From positions 310,001-374,000 of the forward strand of contig NZ_CP101291.1 of assembly GCF_024300645.1 (NCBI RefSeq): 64,000 nucleotides of DNA. The letters run 5' to 3'. Position numbers and translations under genes: made by a program. The notes below the pieces were generated by a model. The model had not been told where the DNA came from. It searched no databases and saw only the letters and a program-made list of their open reading frames with translations. How positions within the stretch are numbered: the stretch's first letter is position 1; each line of letters begins with the position of its first letter. This DNA comes from Alteromonas sp. LMIT006. GTDB taxonomy: Bacteria > Pseudomonadota > Gammaproteobacteria > Enterobacterales > Alteromonadaceae. Of this stretch, positions 46,950 to 55,729 are shown one piece after another.

Positions 46950-49271
46950 CTACCCACCAAATAACCGCTCCCACAAGGATTTGCGTTTTGGCTTAGTGGG
47001 CGCTTTTGGTTGGGCTTTGCGTTCACTGCGCCCTGAACAGCCTTCAACCACATCCGATAGACCAGAAGATACCGCAGGCAAAGAGAGATTATCACGGCAT
47101 CCACCGGTGCGTTGCGTGCCGGTTTCTGGATTAAAATGGGCTATTTCTAACCCTGGTGGGAAACGTCTCGATAAGGATTTGGGCGTCATCGTACGTTGCC
47201 AATCAATATACACGCGTAACGCGCCACTGCTACCAGACAAGCCAGTTTGCGCATTACTGTCTGAGCCCATCCAAATACTGGCAACTAAATTACGATCAAA
47301 CCCCGCAAACCAACTGTCGCGATAATCATTAGTGGTGCCTGTTTTGCCAGCCATATTAATGTTTGGAAATATTTTCCCCAAGGCACGAGCGGTACCGTCT
47401 CGAGTGACCTTATGCAGCCCGTAATTAAGCACATAAGCAACATCTGAAGGAATGCGTTGCTCACCATATTCTGACCGGCGCCAGAGAAGCTGCTGCTGCG
47501 CATCCAGAATGCCTGTCACAGTATGTAAGGGCTTCAACACGCCATCATTGGCGATGGTTTGATACATCTGATTGACCTGATAAGGCGTGAGATTAACTGC
47601 CCCCAAGGTAATTGCTGGCAACTCAGGGATCGGCTCATCTACCCCTAAGTTTTGCAAACTTTGCACCACAACATCCAGCCCCATGTCTAAGGCGAGGTTC
47701 ACTGCAGGCAAGTTATACGATTGCGTTAATGAGTCGAGCATATTGACTGCGCCGCGATATTCTTTATCTGCATTTTGCGGTTGCCACACTTGGCCATCGT
47801 CTAAAGTCACTGTCACTGGTTCATCGCGCAATATTGTTGCCAAGCGATAAGTATCAGCTTGTTCCAACGCAGCGACATAGATGGCGGGCTTGACCAAACT
47901 GCCGATAGAGCGTTCCATATCCAGGGCACGATTAAAGCCGTCATTGGTGACATCGCGATCCCCAACAATCACGCGTATGCCACCGGTTGCACTATCACTG
48001 ACCACCATTGCTGCTTGCAAATCGTCAATCTTGCGTGCATTGGCAACTTGTGTGACGCGCTCTGCTAATGCCTGCTCAGCTCGTCTTTGCGCATTGATAT
48101 CTAACGTAGTAAAAACGCGAATGCCAGAGTCTCGTAACGATGGGTCCGCCAAGATAGTGGTTAATTCTCGTCTGAGTTTGGCCATAAAAGACGGATGCTT
48201 GCCACTGGCGAGACTCGCACCGGAAGCAATATTGAGAGGGCTCTCAATCGCATTGAGATAAGTCGGTTTATCGATGACATCTTGCTCAAATAAAATTTTG
48301 AGTACTAAATCACGGCGTTCCAGTGCACGTTCTGGATAGCGGCGAGGATTGTAGTACGAAGGGCCTTTGAGAATGCCAACTAAGGTTGCAATTTCAGGTA
48401 AGTTTAATTCATTTAACGGCCTATCAAAATAAAAATGCGAGCCTAAGCCAAAGCCATGTACCGCTTTTCCGCCATTTTGCCCGACAAACACCTCATTGAG
48501 GTAGGCCAGTAATATCTCATCTTTATCGTAACGCGCATCAATCACGATGGACATTAGGGCTTCTTTGATTTTGCGAGTATAGGACTGTTCACGAGTCAGG
48601 TAGAGATTTTTGATCAGTTGTTGCGTGAGGGTCGAACCGCCCTGAACTTTTCGCCCCGCTGCAATATTAGCGAATAACGCACGAGCTATCGCGATGGGAT
48701 TGACCCCAAAGTGCGAATAAAAATTGCGATCTTCCACCATCACCAAGGTATCCACCAGATAAGGTGGTAAATCGTCTTGCCGCAATAACATACGATCTTC
48801 GCGATTACCCGACAAAAGTCGAGTCACTAGCCAGGGTTCTAAACGAGTTAATTCCACTGCCTCGGATTCACCCGTCATGGCATCAGTGAGCAATAACCGG
48901 GCGATGCGACCAGCGCGCCATGATATATCAAGTTGCGTCGCTGGAACGGCGCCATCCAAAAAGTGAAATGCGCGTCGTTGAACGGTTAGCGAACTTTTTG
49001 ACAGTGAATACTCGCCAACCTTTGAAGCATTATTTTGCTTACGGTATCCAAGCAATTCTAATTCATCAATCACTTCTTGAGGCGTGATTTCTTGGTTGAG
49101 AGAAAGCGTCAATGGTCGGGCATAGACCTGCACCGGCACTTGCCACTTATAGCCCGAAAAATGCGGCCGCAACTGCGCATCAAGATAAAACAAATACGCC
49201 AAAAGTAATGTGAAGCCGACTAGAGCGAACTTCCACCAATACTGTTTACACCACTGCCAAAATGCTTGCAT
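46950..49271 (-). CDS. mrcB: Penicillin-binding protein 1B (class A, bifunctional)
   Basis: This 773-residue bitopic protein polymerises and cross-links peptidoglycan. After a short cytoplasmic tail and one membrane span (about residues 13-30) come a UB2H-like domain (about 60-150), a GT51 domain with catalytic Glu in VEDRNFYSHFGVNP and GGSTLTQQLIKNLYLTREQS, and a transpeptidase domain with the S-x-x-K box GSLVKPAIY, SYN and KTGTTNDYRDS. The UB2H-like insert and the GGSTLTQQL wording separate it from PBP1A (mrcA) at 4818-7436. It ends in a basic Pro/Lys tail. Confidence 0.94.
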   Translation of the reverse strand: MQAFWQWCKQYWWKFALVGFTLLLAYLFYLDAQLRPHFSGYKWQVPVQVYARPLTLSLNQEITPQEVIDELELLGYRKQNNASKVGEYSLSKSSLTVQRRAFHFLDGAVPATQLDISWRAGRIARLLLTDAMTGESEAVELTRLEPWLVTRLLSGNREDRMLLRQDDLPPYLVDTLVMVEDRNFYSHFGVNPIAIARALFANIAAGRKVQGGSTLTQQLIKNLYLTREQSYTRKIKEALMSIVIDARYDKDEILLAYLNEVFVGQNGGKAVHGFGLGSHFYFDRPLNELNLPEIATLVGILKGPSYYNPRRYPERALERRDLVLKILFEQDVIDKPTYLNAIESPLNIASGASLASGKHPSFMAKLRRELTTILADPSLRDSGIRVFTTLDINAQRRAEQALAERVTQVANARKIDDLQAAMVVSDSATGGIRVIVGDRDVTNDGFNRALDMERSIGSLVKPAIYVAALEQADTYRLATILRDEPVTVTLDDGQVWQPQNADKEYRGAVNMLDSLTQSYNLPAVNLALDMGLDVVVQSLQNLGVDEPIPELPAITLGAVNLTPYQVNQMYQTIANDGVLKPLHTVTGILDAQQQLLWRRSEYGEQRIPSDVAYVLNYGLHKVTRDGTARALGKIFPNINMAGKTGTTNDYRDSWFAGFDRNLVASIWMGSDSNAQTGLSGSSGALRVYIDWQRTMTPKSLSRRFPPGLEIAHFNPETGTQRTGGCRDNLSLPAVSSGLSDVVEGCSGRSERKAQPKAPTKPKRKSLWERLFGG

Positions 49272-49354
49272 TAAAAACGTCTTACCTTAAGATAATTGCA
49301 TCATAGACTAACCCCTCATAGGTTAGCACATTCTACCACTCTAGTCGTAGCAAT

Positions 49355-51208
49355 ATGGACAAGTTAAAAGACACTCAATACTATAAAGCAATAGTCGAAG
49401 AATTAACCAAGCAAGGAAGTCAAATGGGTCAGTCTGAGCACGAAGAGATCTTACAAAGCATCAACAAATACGCGCAAGTCTTTAATGCCATGGTCAAAGA
49501 TACGTTATTAAAGCAGAGCCAAGAGGGCCAATCCATGGAAAACATGAAAGGCATGTTTGATCCGAATAAGCTGGTTTCTTTGTTATCTGACCAAGTTGAA
49601 ATTGATTCAGCCAAACTGCTTCAGTCGCAAATGCGTTTTATGGAACAACAAACAGCGCTTTGGCAGCAAGCGTCGATGGCCTTTATGGGCGAGCAATTTA
49701 ATCCCATCATTAATGAAACCAAAGGCGACAATCGGTTTAAACATGATGAGTGGAGCAATAACCCTGCCTTTAATTATATGAAGCAAGCGTATTTGCTCAA
49801 TTCACAAATGCTCGAAAACGTAGTGGATGCCTTGCATTTTAAAGACGACAAAACCGCAGAGCAAGTCAAGTTCTACACACGTCAATACATTAGCTCGGTC
49901 TCCCCGACTAACTATGTCTTGACCAATCCTGAAGTTTGCGAAGAAATCCTCAAATCCAACGGCGAGAGTATTCTCAAAGGCATGCAAAACTTCATGGCGG
50001 ATTTGGAGCAAAGTCCGCTTGAGGCCTTCAAAATCACGCAAACTGATCCCAATGCGTTCACAGTTGGCGAAAATCTTGCAACCACTGAAGGTCAGGTGAT
50101 CTTCAAGAATGAACTGATTGAACTGATTCATTACACGCCCAAAACTGAAAAAACGTTCAAAAACCCGATTCTATTTACGCCGCCGTTTATCAACAAATAT
50201 TATGTGCTTGATCTAGATTACAAAAAATCCATGGTGCGTTCGTTATTAGAAGCGGGCTATGAAGTCTTTATGATTAGCTGGGTCAACCCCGATGCAAGCT
50301 TAGCTGAGGTGGATTTTGCTGGGTATATGAAACTTGGCCCTCTCGCCGCACTTGATGTGGTGTGTGATGTGACCAAAGCACCCAAAGTAAACTTAACCGG
50401 CTTTTGTGTGGGTGGCACATTAAGTTCAGTCACGGCGGCCTATCTCAGAGCCAAAGGCGATGAGCGCCTTGGTTCATTAACTTTATTCACCACGCTATTG
50501 GATTTTTCTGAGCCGGGCGAGGTGGGTAACTATCTTTCTGAAGACATGCTCAATATGCTTGAGCAAAGCACGGAAGTAAAAGGGATTTTCGATGGCCGAA
50601 TTTTGGGTCTGTCGTTTAGCTTGTTGCGAGAAAACTCCCTGTTTTGGTCGTTCTTTATCAAGAACTATTTGCAAGGCAAAGATCCTGCGCCATTTGACAT
50701 TTTATACTGGAACTCAGATTCCACCAATTTAACCGCTGCGTGTTACAAGCAATATCTACGCACCACTTATTGGGGCAACAAACTCATCGAACCCAACGCC
50801 TTTGAAATCGACGGTATTGGCATTGATTTGGGCAAAATCGATATTCCAGTGTATTCCATTGCCACGATTGCCGACCACATCGTATTGTGGAAAGCGGCTT
50901 ACAAATCCGCTCAGAACCTTGGTGGTGATGTACGCTTTGTATTGGCCGGATCAGGCCACTTGGCCGGGGTGATTAACCCGATTGAAGGGGGTAAATACCC
51001 GCATTGGCTCAACTCTGATATGCCTGAAAGTGCCGATGAATGGTTGGCAAATGCCGAAGAGTACCCTGGCTCTTGGTGGACGGATTGGCATCAATGGCTA
51101 GCCAAAAAATCCGGAAATCAAACCAAAGCCTTAGTGCCAGGGAATACCAAACAATACCCTGCTCTGTATCCTGCACCCGGTCAATATGTCTTAAAACGCT
51201 TAGGCTAA
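49355..51208 (+). CDS. phaC: Class I poly(3-hydroxyalkanoate) synthase
   Basis: This 617-residue enzyme polymerises 3-hydroxyacyl-CoA into PHA at the granule surface. The lipase-like box holds the nucleophile Cys351 in TGFCVGGTLSS, and the catalytic Asp and His lie in IATIADHIVLW and AGSGHLAGVINP. Length fits class I synthases (about 590-620), which act without PhaE. The annotated ATG 49355 has no clear ribosome site, whereas ATG 49424 (Met24) is preceded by AAGGAAG, so the true N-terminus may be 23 residues shorter. A strong terminator separates it from phaR. Confidence 0.95.
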   Translation: MDKLKDTQYYKAIVEELTKQGSQMGQSEHEEILQSINKYAQVFNAMVKDTLLKQSQEGQSMENMKGMFDPNKLVSLLSDQVEIDSAKLLQSQMRFMEQQTALWQQASMAFMGEQFNPIINETKGDNRFKHDEWSNNPAFNYMKQAYLLNSQMLENVVDALHFKDDKTAEQVKFYTRQYISSVSPTNYVLTNPEVCEEILKSNGESILKGMQNFMADLEQSPLEAFKITQTDPNAFTVGENLATTEGQVIFKNELIELIHYTPKTEKTFKNPILFTPPFINKYYVLDLDYKKSMVRSLLEAGYEVFMISWVNPDASLAEVDFAGYMKLGPLAALDVVCDVTKAPKVNLTGFCVGGTLSSVTAAYLRAKGDERLGSLTLFTTLLDFSEPGEVGNYLSEDMLNMLEQSTEVKGIFDGRILGLSFSLLRENSLFWSFFIKNYLQGKDPAPFDILYWNSDSTNLTAACYKQYLRTTYWGNKLIEPNAFEIDGIGIDLGKIDIPVYSIATIADHIVLWKAAYKSAQNLGGDVRFVLAGSGHLAGVINPIEGGKYPHWLNSDMPESADEWLANAEEYPGSWWTDWHQWLAKKSGNQTKALVPGNTKQYPALYPAPGQYVLKRLG

Positions 51209-51218
51209 TATTATTTAT

Positions 51219-51245
51219 AGCGCCACATTGATGTGGCGCTTTTTC
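51219..51245 (+). terminator. Intrinsic terminator after phaC
   Basis: AGCGCCACAT (51219-51228) pairs perfectly with ATGTGGCGCT (51231-51240), followed by TTTTC. The stem has 10 base pairs and begins 11 bases past the phaC stop. Confidence 0.9.
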
Positions 51246-51311
51246 TTTGTCATATCCATCAAAATACAGTAACCTGTTGCTTCATATTCAGCTCAACGCA
51301 CGGAATGGTCA

Positions 51312-51740
51312 GTGATCACAATTAAAAAATACCCCAATCGTCGCCTCTACGACACCAGTCAATCTAAGTACATCAACTTAGAAGACATCAAAACCATGAT
51401 CAAAGCACGTGACGAGTTCCAAATTGTTGATTCCAAAACCCAAGACGTGATCACCAAAAGCGTTTTACTGCAAATCATCAGTGAATCTGAGTCGAATCAA
51501 GCCCAGTCATTGTTGACCGACAAATTATTACAACAACTGATCCGGTACTACGATAATCAAGACATGCAACCGCTTTTGCGTCAATATCTAGAGCAGTCAT
51601 TAGTCAGCTTCATGGAACAACAAGACAAGATCCAAAGTATGATGAATACCATGGTCAATGCCACGCCATTAGGCATGTTCCAAAAAATGTTTGATCCAAG
51701 CAACAATCCTTGGCAACCCAACAAGTCCAAAGATGAGTAA
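51312..51740 (+). CDS. phaR: PHA synthesis repressor PhaR
   Basis: This 142-residue regulator binds both DNA and PHA granules; when granules form it leaves its operators and phasin genes are induced. The N-terminal PHB_acc_N domain shows the hallmark IKKYPNRRLYDTSQSKYI (residues 3-20), followed by the PHB_acc region VDSKTQDVITKSVLLQII. The start is GTG 51312; no in-frame ATG precedes it. The gene sits between phaC and the first phasin. Likely operators flank the phasin promoter at 51932-52011. A half-site TGTTGC also lies at about 51274, before phaR. Confidence 0.95.
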   Translation: MITIKKYPNRRLYDTSQSKYINLEDIKTMIKARDEFQIVDSKTQDVITKSVLLQIISESESNQAQSLLTDKLLQQLIRYYDNQDMQPLLRQYLEQSLVSFMEQQDKIQSMMNTMVNATPLGMFQKMFDPSNNPWQPNKSKDE

Positions 51741-51931
51741 GTGTCCATGCCACTGGCAGTTATGAGCATCTCGTCATTCTTTGTGCGTTCGCAACACAAC
51801 TAATACAAAACTTACTACTTAAGTCGTATGCCAGATTACCATTCCACACTTCATAAAATAAAAAAATTCCGCATTTGAACATTTTTTTTTACTATTTATT
51901 TCAATAATTTAATAAAAAAATAAAAAAATAA

Positions 51932-51946
51932 TGTTGCAATGCACAA
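51932..51946. promoter_or_regulatory. Candidate PhaR operator 1
   Basis: TGTTGC-AAT-GCACAA is an imperfect copy of the perfect palindrome at 51997-52011 and sits 8 bases upstream of the -35 box of the phasin promoter. It shares the TTGC-N3-GCA core. Confidence 0.6.
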
Positions 51947-51954
51947 AAATCCAC

Positions 51955-51983
51955 TTGACGGTTTTTTAGACACCCGCTATAGT
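51955..51983 (+). promoter_or_regulatory. Strong sigma-70 promoter for the first phasin
   Basis: TTGACG (51955-51960), an exact 17-base spacer and TATAGT (51978-51983) form a near-consensus promoter 58 bases before the phasin ATG. A long A/T tract lies upstream. Confidence 0.85.
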
Positions 51984-51996
51984 TAACTTAACTCGA

Positions 51997-52011
51997 TGTT
52001 GCAACGCAACA
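51997..52011. promoter_or_regulatory. Candidate PhaR operator 2
   Basis: TGTTGC-AAC-GCAACA is a perfect 15-base palindrome located about 7 bases downstream of the expected transcription start, where bound repressor would block the polymerase. It matches site 1 at 51932 in 13 of 15 positions. Confidence 0.68.
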
Positions 52012-52040
52012 AAATTCAACAAAGTTTTAAGGATAGCATC

Positions 52041-52682
52041 ATGTTTGGTAAATTTTCAGAGCAAGTCAAAAAGTCCTCTAAACCAGTGAGTTCATTAGTG
52101 GCTGTTAACACTAAAGCACTGGAAGAGTTGTCACAACAGCAAACCGAATTCTTCACTGGATTCTTGGCTGATAGCGTGAAGTATGTTGAATCACTATCAG
52201 TACTAACTGAAGTAAAAGGTTTCGTTGCGGCTCAATCTACTTATGCAGAAGCGGTAAAAGAGCGTTTAGCGCATACCTCAAAGCAAACCTACGGCACGAT
52301 GAACGACATTCGTGAAGAGTATACCAAGGTACTTAAAACGTCGATTGAAGAATTGCCGGCGGCTGAAGAAGTGACCAAAGAATTGATGAAAGCTGTGCCT
52401 GCAGTGGCAACCCCAACTGCCCCGAAAGCAGAGACGAAACCAGCCCCTGTAAAAAAGCCAGCTGCCAAGAAAGCCGCTCCTAAAGCACCAGTAAAAGCAG
52501 CAGCTAAAGCACCAGTAAAAGCAGCAGCTAAAGCACCAGTAAAAGCAGCAGCTAAAGCACCAGCAAAAGCAGAGGCTCCAAAAGCGAAACCTGCAGAGAA
52601 GCCAGCTGCAAGAGCAGAAGCGCCTAAAGCTGCTAAAACTGAATCTTCACCAGCAGCACCTGCTGCGGCGAAAAAAGCGTAA
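52041..52682 (+). CDS. Phasin with lysine/alanine/proline-rich repeat tail
   Basis: This 213-residue granule-associated protein has an N-terminal phasin domain (about residues 1-115, MFGKFSEQVKKSSKPVSSL) and a long basic tail from about 125 made of AAKP-type units, including three exact copies of APVKAAAK. The tail resembles those of PhaF and histone H1-like proteins, which bind nucleic acid and help distribute granules at cell division; DNA binding here is inferred. The start is ATG 52041 with AAGGAT upstream. It is the first gene after the PhaR-like operators, and the second phasin follows after 31 bases. Confidence 0.88.
   Translation: MFGKFSEQVKKSSKPVSSLVAVNTKALEELSQQQTEFFTGFLADSVKYVESLSVLTEVKGFVAAQSTYAEAVKERLAHTSKQTYGTMNDIREEYTKVLKTSIEELPAAEEVTKELMKAVPAVATPTAPKAETKPAPVKKPAAKKAAPKAPVKAAAKAPVKAAAKAPVKAAAKAPAKAEAPKAKPAEKPAARAEAPKAAKTESSPAAPAAAKKA
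52485..52577 (+). repeat. 24-base tandem repeat encoding APVKAAAK
   Basis: Three identical 24-base units start at 52485, 52509 and 52533, and a diverged fourth begins at 52557. The third copy ends at 52556. Identity at silent positions points to recent duplication or slippage, so the tail length may vary between strains. Confidence 0.85.
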
Positions 52683-52713
52683 TATTACATTTTTTATTTA
52701 ACGGAGAAATACC

Positions 52714-53058
52714 ATGTTTGAACAATTAAACAACCAACTTAAAGACTCTATGAAGCCTGTAACTGAACTAGCAACTCTTAACATGAACGCGTTACAAGAC
52801 ATCGCTGAGAAGCAAAATGCATTATTCTCAACTTTGTTAAACGATGGCATGTCATTTGTTGAGTCTGCGAGCCAGCAAAAAGACGTAATGAGCCTAGCTG
52901 AAACGCAAAAAGCTTACTTAGAAGGTTTACAAGAAACTGTATCTGATGCAGCGAAAGAAACTTATGAAGTGATCACTGCAACGCAAAAAGCAGCGACTGA
53001 CGTCATCAAGTCTGCTTCTGAAGAGTTCAGCTCAAAAGTTGCTTCTGTAGCAAAATAA
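52714..53058 (+). CDS. Phasin family protein
   Basis: This 114-residue protein is a compact phasin that coats PHA granules. It is almost entirely helical, with MFEQLNNQLKDSMKPVTELATLNMNALQDIAEKQ-type opening and the phasin segment AQKAYLEGLQETVSDAAKETYEVI-like stretch near residues 68-92. It lacks the basic tail of the preceding phasin. The start has CGGAGA upstream. It follows the first phasin by 31 bases and is followed by a terminator-like hairpin. Confidence 0.9.
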   Translation: MFEQLNNQLKDSMKPVTELATLNMNALQDIAEKQNALFSTLLNDGMSFVESASQQKDVMSLAETQKAYLEGLQETVSDAAKETYEVITATQKAATDVIKSASEEFSSKVASVAK

Positions 53059-53073
53059 GTAAGACCAAAATAG

Positions 53074-53120
53074 CACTTCGCGGTTGCATCTAACGTAGTA
53101 ATGTAACCCGAAGTGTTTTT
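53074..53120 (+). terminator. Terminator after the phasin genes
   Basis: CACTTCG (53074-53080) pairs with CGAAGTG (53109-53115) and GGTT with AACC inside it, leaving one bulged C and a 19-base loop, then TTTTT. It probably ends or reduces read-through from the abundant phasin transcript into phaZ. Confidence 0.65.
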
Positions 53121-53121
53121 G

Positions 53122-53144
53122 CTTATCAGCACGGTGTTGATAAG
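53122..53144 (+). repeat. Hairpin in the phaZ leader
   Basis: CTTATCA and TGATAAG pair perfectly around a 9-base loop directly after the terminator and 11 bases before the AGGAG site of phaZ. It may affect phaZ mRNA stability or translation. Confidence 0.5.
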
Positions 53145-53167
53145 AGCATTAATGTAGGAGTGTTTTT

Positions 53168-54388
53168 ATGAACCATTATCAAGCGTATGACTATCTAACC
53201 CGTTCAGCTCAAGTCATGCATGAAGGTTTCAGTCTACTCAATGACGTTGCAAGTCACCCTACCAATCCATTCTCATATACTCTCGCTGGCCGTTTTACTC
53301 ATGCCAGTCTTGAAACCGCTATGCGGTTAACCCGTCGTTATGAGAAATTGGGCTTTAATATAGACGAAGTCGAAATCGCCAATAAAACGTATTTAGTTCG
53401 TGAAGAAACGGCGCTGAGCAAGCCTTTTTGCGATTTAATCCACTTTAATCGTCGCGGTAAAACCGACGAACACAAAGTCTTACTGGTTGCTCCCCTTTCA
53501 GGACATTTTGCGACTTTATTAAAAGGCACCGTGGAAGCACTGCTTCCCGACCACGAAGTCTATATTACCGATTGGGCCGATGCGCGTGAAGTCCCGCTGG
53601 ATGAAGGCCCGTTTTCATTTGACTGTTACGTGTCATATTTAATCGAATTTATGCAATTTTTAGGGCCCGATACGCACTTAATTGCGATTTGTCAGCCAAC
53701 GGTGCAAGCCCTCATTGCAACAGCAGTTATGGCTCAAGAAAAAGACCCGTGTGTGCCCCAATCTCTTACGTTAATGGCTGGTCCCATTGACCCTAGCATG
53801 AACCCAACTCGAGTGAATACGTTTGCACACGAACGTCCCATGAGCTGGTTCAAAAATGTCGCAATCATGGAAGTGCCTTACGGTTATCCGGGACAAGGTC
53901 GTAAAGTGTATCCTGGCTTTATGCAACTTGGCGGATTCATCTCGATGAACCAAGAAACGCATACCAAGAAGTACATGAATTTTTTCCAAAATATCATGTT
54001 TGGCGATAATGAAGACAACGACCGTTTTCGTGCATTTTATGATGAGTATCTAGCGGTACTTGATATTCCTGCGGAGTTTTATCTCGAAACCATCGAGCGT
54101 ATCTTCAAAAACAATGAATTAGCGCAAGGCAAAATCACCTACCAAGGGAAGCCTGTGGATTTTAATGCCATCGACGATACGGCATTACTCACGGTGGAAG
54201 GCGCTGATGATGATATTTGTGGCTTACGTCAAACCGAAGCTGCGCAAGATATTTGCAAAAACATCCCCAAAAATATGCGTAAACATCACGTCCAGCAAGG
54301 TGCCGGGCACTATGGTATTTTCAGTGGTTCAAAATTCCGTCAACACATTCGCCCGTTGATTACCGAATTTATCCACAAATACGCTTAA
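53168..54388 (+). CDS. phaZ: Intracellular polyhydroxybutyrate depolymerase
   Basis: This 406-residue enzyme degrades stored PHA from the granule surface. It fits the PhaZ1/PhaZa group, in which a cysteine replaces the usual lipase serine: Cys175 in LIAICQPTVQAL, with an Asp in GADDDICG and the His in GAGHYGIFSGSKFR near the C-terminus. No signal peptide is present, as expected for the intracellular form. AGGAG lies 8 bases before ATG 53168. It lies after the phasins and before a strong terminator. Confidence 0.94.
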   Translation: MNHYQAYDYLTRSAQVMHEGFSLLNDVASHPTNPFSYTLAGRFTHASLETAMRLTRRYEKLGFNIDEVEIANKTYLVREETALSKPFCDLIHFNRRGKTDEHKVLLVAPLSGHFATLLKGTVEALLPDHEVYITDWADAREVPLDEGPFSFDCYVSYLIEFMQFLGPDTHLIAICQPTVQALIATAVMAQEKDPCVPQSLTLMAGPIDPSMNPTRVNTFAHERPMSWFKNVAIMEVPYGYPGQGRKVYPGFMQLGGFISMNQETHTKKYMNFFQNIMFGDNEDNDRFRAFYDEYLAVLDIPAEFYLETIERIFKNNELAQGKITYQGKPVDFNAIDDTALLTVEGADDDICGLRQTEAAQDICKNIPKNMRKHHVQQGAGHYGIFSGSKFRQHIRPLITEFIHKYA

Positions 54389-54398
54389 CGCTGTCCTT

Positions 54399-54420
54399 GG
54401 GGGCTTAGGCCCCCTTTTTT
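54399..54420 (+). terminator. Intrinsic terminator after phaZ
   Basis: GGGGGC pairs with GCCCCC around TTAG, followed by TTTTTT. It starts 11 bases past the phaZ stop. Confidence 0.92.
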
Positions 54421-54493
54421 AAATCTATTTCCTTTAGATTTTTCACTCAATCTGCGGTAATGTAAGTATTGGATTTTTTGTTAAGGACTTGCC

Positions 54494-55687
54494 ATGCGCC
54501 GTGTATCTCTTGTCGCCGCTCTTTTGTTATCAACCTCCGTGTTGGCCCAAGAAGATTTTTCCCAATGTGTTGCCCAACTTACCAATAAAGCAAGGGCTCA
54601 AGGCATTGCCCAGAGCACCATAGAGCAAACTTTAGCAATTGCACAACAGCGCAAACGCGTCATCAATCTTGACCGTTCACAACCTGAATTTTTATCGACG
54701 TTTGAGGATTACTACAGCAAGCGCGTAAATACATGGCGCATCGAAAAAGGCCAAGCGTTATACGCCAAACATCGCGTATTTTTGGATGAATTAACCAGAC
54801 AATATGGTGTGCCAGGACAATATCTCATCGCATTTTGGGGCTTGGAAACCAACTACGGCGCTTACAAAGGCAAGATCCCCACTATTGATGCATTGACTAC
54901 GCTTGCGTGTGAGCCACGGCGCAAAACATTCTTTACCAATGAATTAATGACCATGCTTGAAGTCATTGAAAAAAATGATCTAGACGTACCAACATTATTA
55001 GGTTCATGGGCTGGCGCGATGGGGCATACTCAGTTTATGCCATCCACTTACAAAGGCTATGCCATCGATGGTGATGGCGATGACAAAATCGATTTGTTTC
55101 ATTCCGAAAAAGACGCACTGGCGTCTGCCGCGCACTTTCTCCATCAATTAGGTTGGCAAGCAGGCTTTCGCTGGGGACGAGAAATCAGGCTGCCTGCAGG
55201 CTTCGATTACGCACTTGCGGGTCGTAAGCTCAAGCGACCACTGTCATTTTGGCGTGAGCAAGGTGTGACTTCTGTTTACGGTCAGCCAGTTGCCGATATT
55301 GATTTGGACTCATCCGTAGTGATCCCGTCTGGTTATCAGGGGCCGATTTTTATGGCGTATCCTAATTTTCATATCATCATGCGCTGGAACAACTCACAAT
55401 CTTATGCCATCGCGGTGGGCAAACTCGCAGATCAGATTGTTGGCGCTCCAGGACTGGTGACTGAATTTCCAGACGTACCTCCAGTCTCAATTGTACAAAC
55501 CAAAGAACTGCAGCGTCAGCTACAGGTATTGGGCTATGGGGTAAAACACATTGATGGCATTATCGGTTCTGGCACACGTAAAGCGATCCGAGCGTTTCAA
55601 AAGGACAACGGTTTGGTTGCCGACGGATTTGCTCATCCAGAAGTATTCGAAACGTTAAATTCTGTTTATCAGAAACAAAAAAGCTAA
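54494..55687 (+). CDS. Lytic murein transglycosylase (MltB-like, with C-terminal peptidoglycan-binding domain)
   Basis: This 397-residue exported enzyme cleaves peptidoglycan glycan strands. It has a signal peptide (about residues 1-18, ending VLA), an SLT_2/MltB catalytic domain (about 25-320) with the general-acid Glu in FWGLETNYGAYKG and GSWAGAMGHTQFMPSTY, and a PG_binding_1 domain (about 335-393) with LQRQLQVLGYGVKHIDGIIG. No lipobox is seen, so it is probably soluble in the periplasm. AAGGA precedes the ATG. It sits within the PHA locus but has no obvious link to PHA and has its own terminator. Confidence 0.92.
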   Translation: MRRVSLVAALLLSTSVLAQEDFSQCVAQLTNKARAQGIAQSTIEQTLAIAQQRKRVINLDRSQPEFLSTFEDYYSKRVNTWRIEKGQALYAKHRVFLDELTRQYGVPGQYLIAFWGLETNYGAYKGKIPTIDALTTLACEPRRKTFFTNELMTMLEVIEKNDLDVPTLLGSWAGAMGHTQFMPSTYKGYAIDGDGDDKIDLFHSEKDALASAAHFLHQLGWQAGFRWGREIRLPAGFDYALAGRKLKRPLSFWREQGVTSVYGQPVADIDLDSSVVIPSGYQGPIFMAYPNFHIIMRWNNSQSYAIAVGKLADQIVGAPGLVTEFPDVPPVSIVQTKELQRQLQVLGYGVKHIDGIIGSGTRKAIRAFQKDNGLVADGFAHPEVFETLNSVYQKQKS

Positions 55688-55708
55688 GCCGGTATAAGCT
55701 TAGCTTTT
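55681..55708 (+). terminator. Intrinsic terminator overlapping the transglycosylase stop codon
   Basis: AAGCTAAGC (55681-55689) pairs perfectly with GCTTAGCTT (55698-55706), followed by TT. The TAA stop at 55685-55687 is inside the left arm. Confidence 0.75.
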
Positions 55709-55729
55709 GCAACATCCATATATTCCTTG

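Larger units (their letters stand above)
51741..52040. other. Regulatory region upstream of the first phasin
   Basis: No gene is visible. The first 140 bases hold only short imperfect stems. From about 51870 the DNA is a nearly pure A/T tract that could act as an UP element or bent DNA, directly before a PhaR-like site, a strong promoter and a second PhaR-like site. Confidence 0.6.

Noticed and set aside
52485-52577. Regular repeats considered as a CRISPR array
   Set aside because: The 24-base units are directly tandem without spacers and encode an in-frame APVKAAAK peptide repeat.
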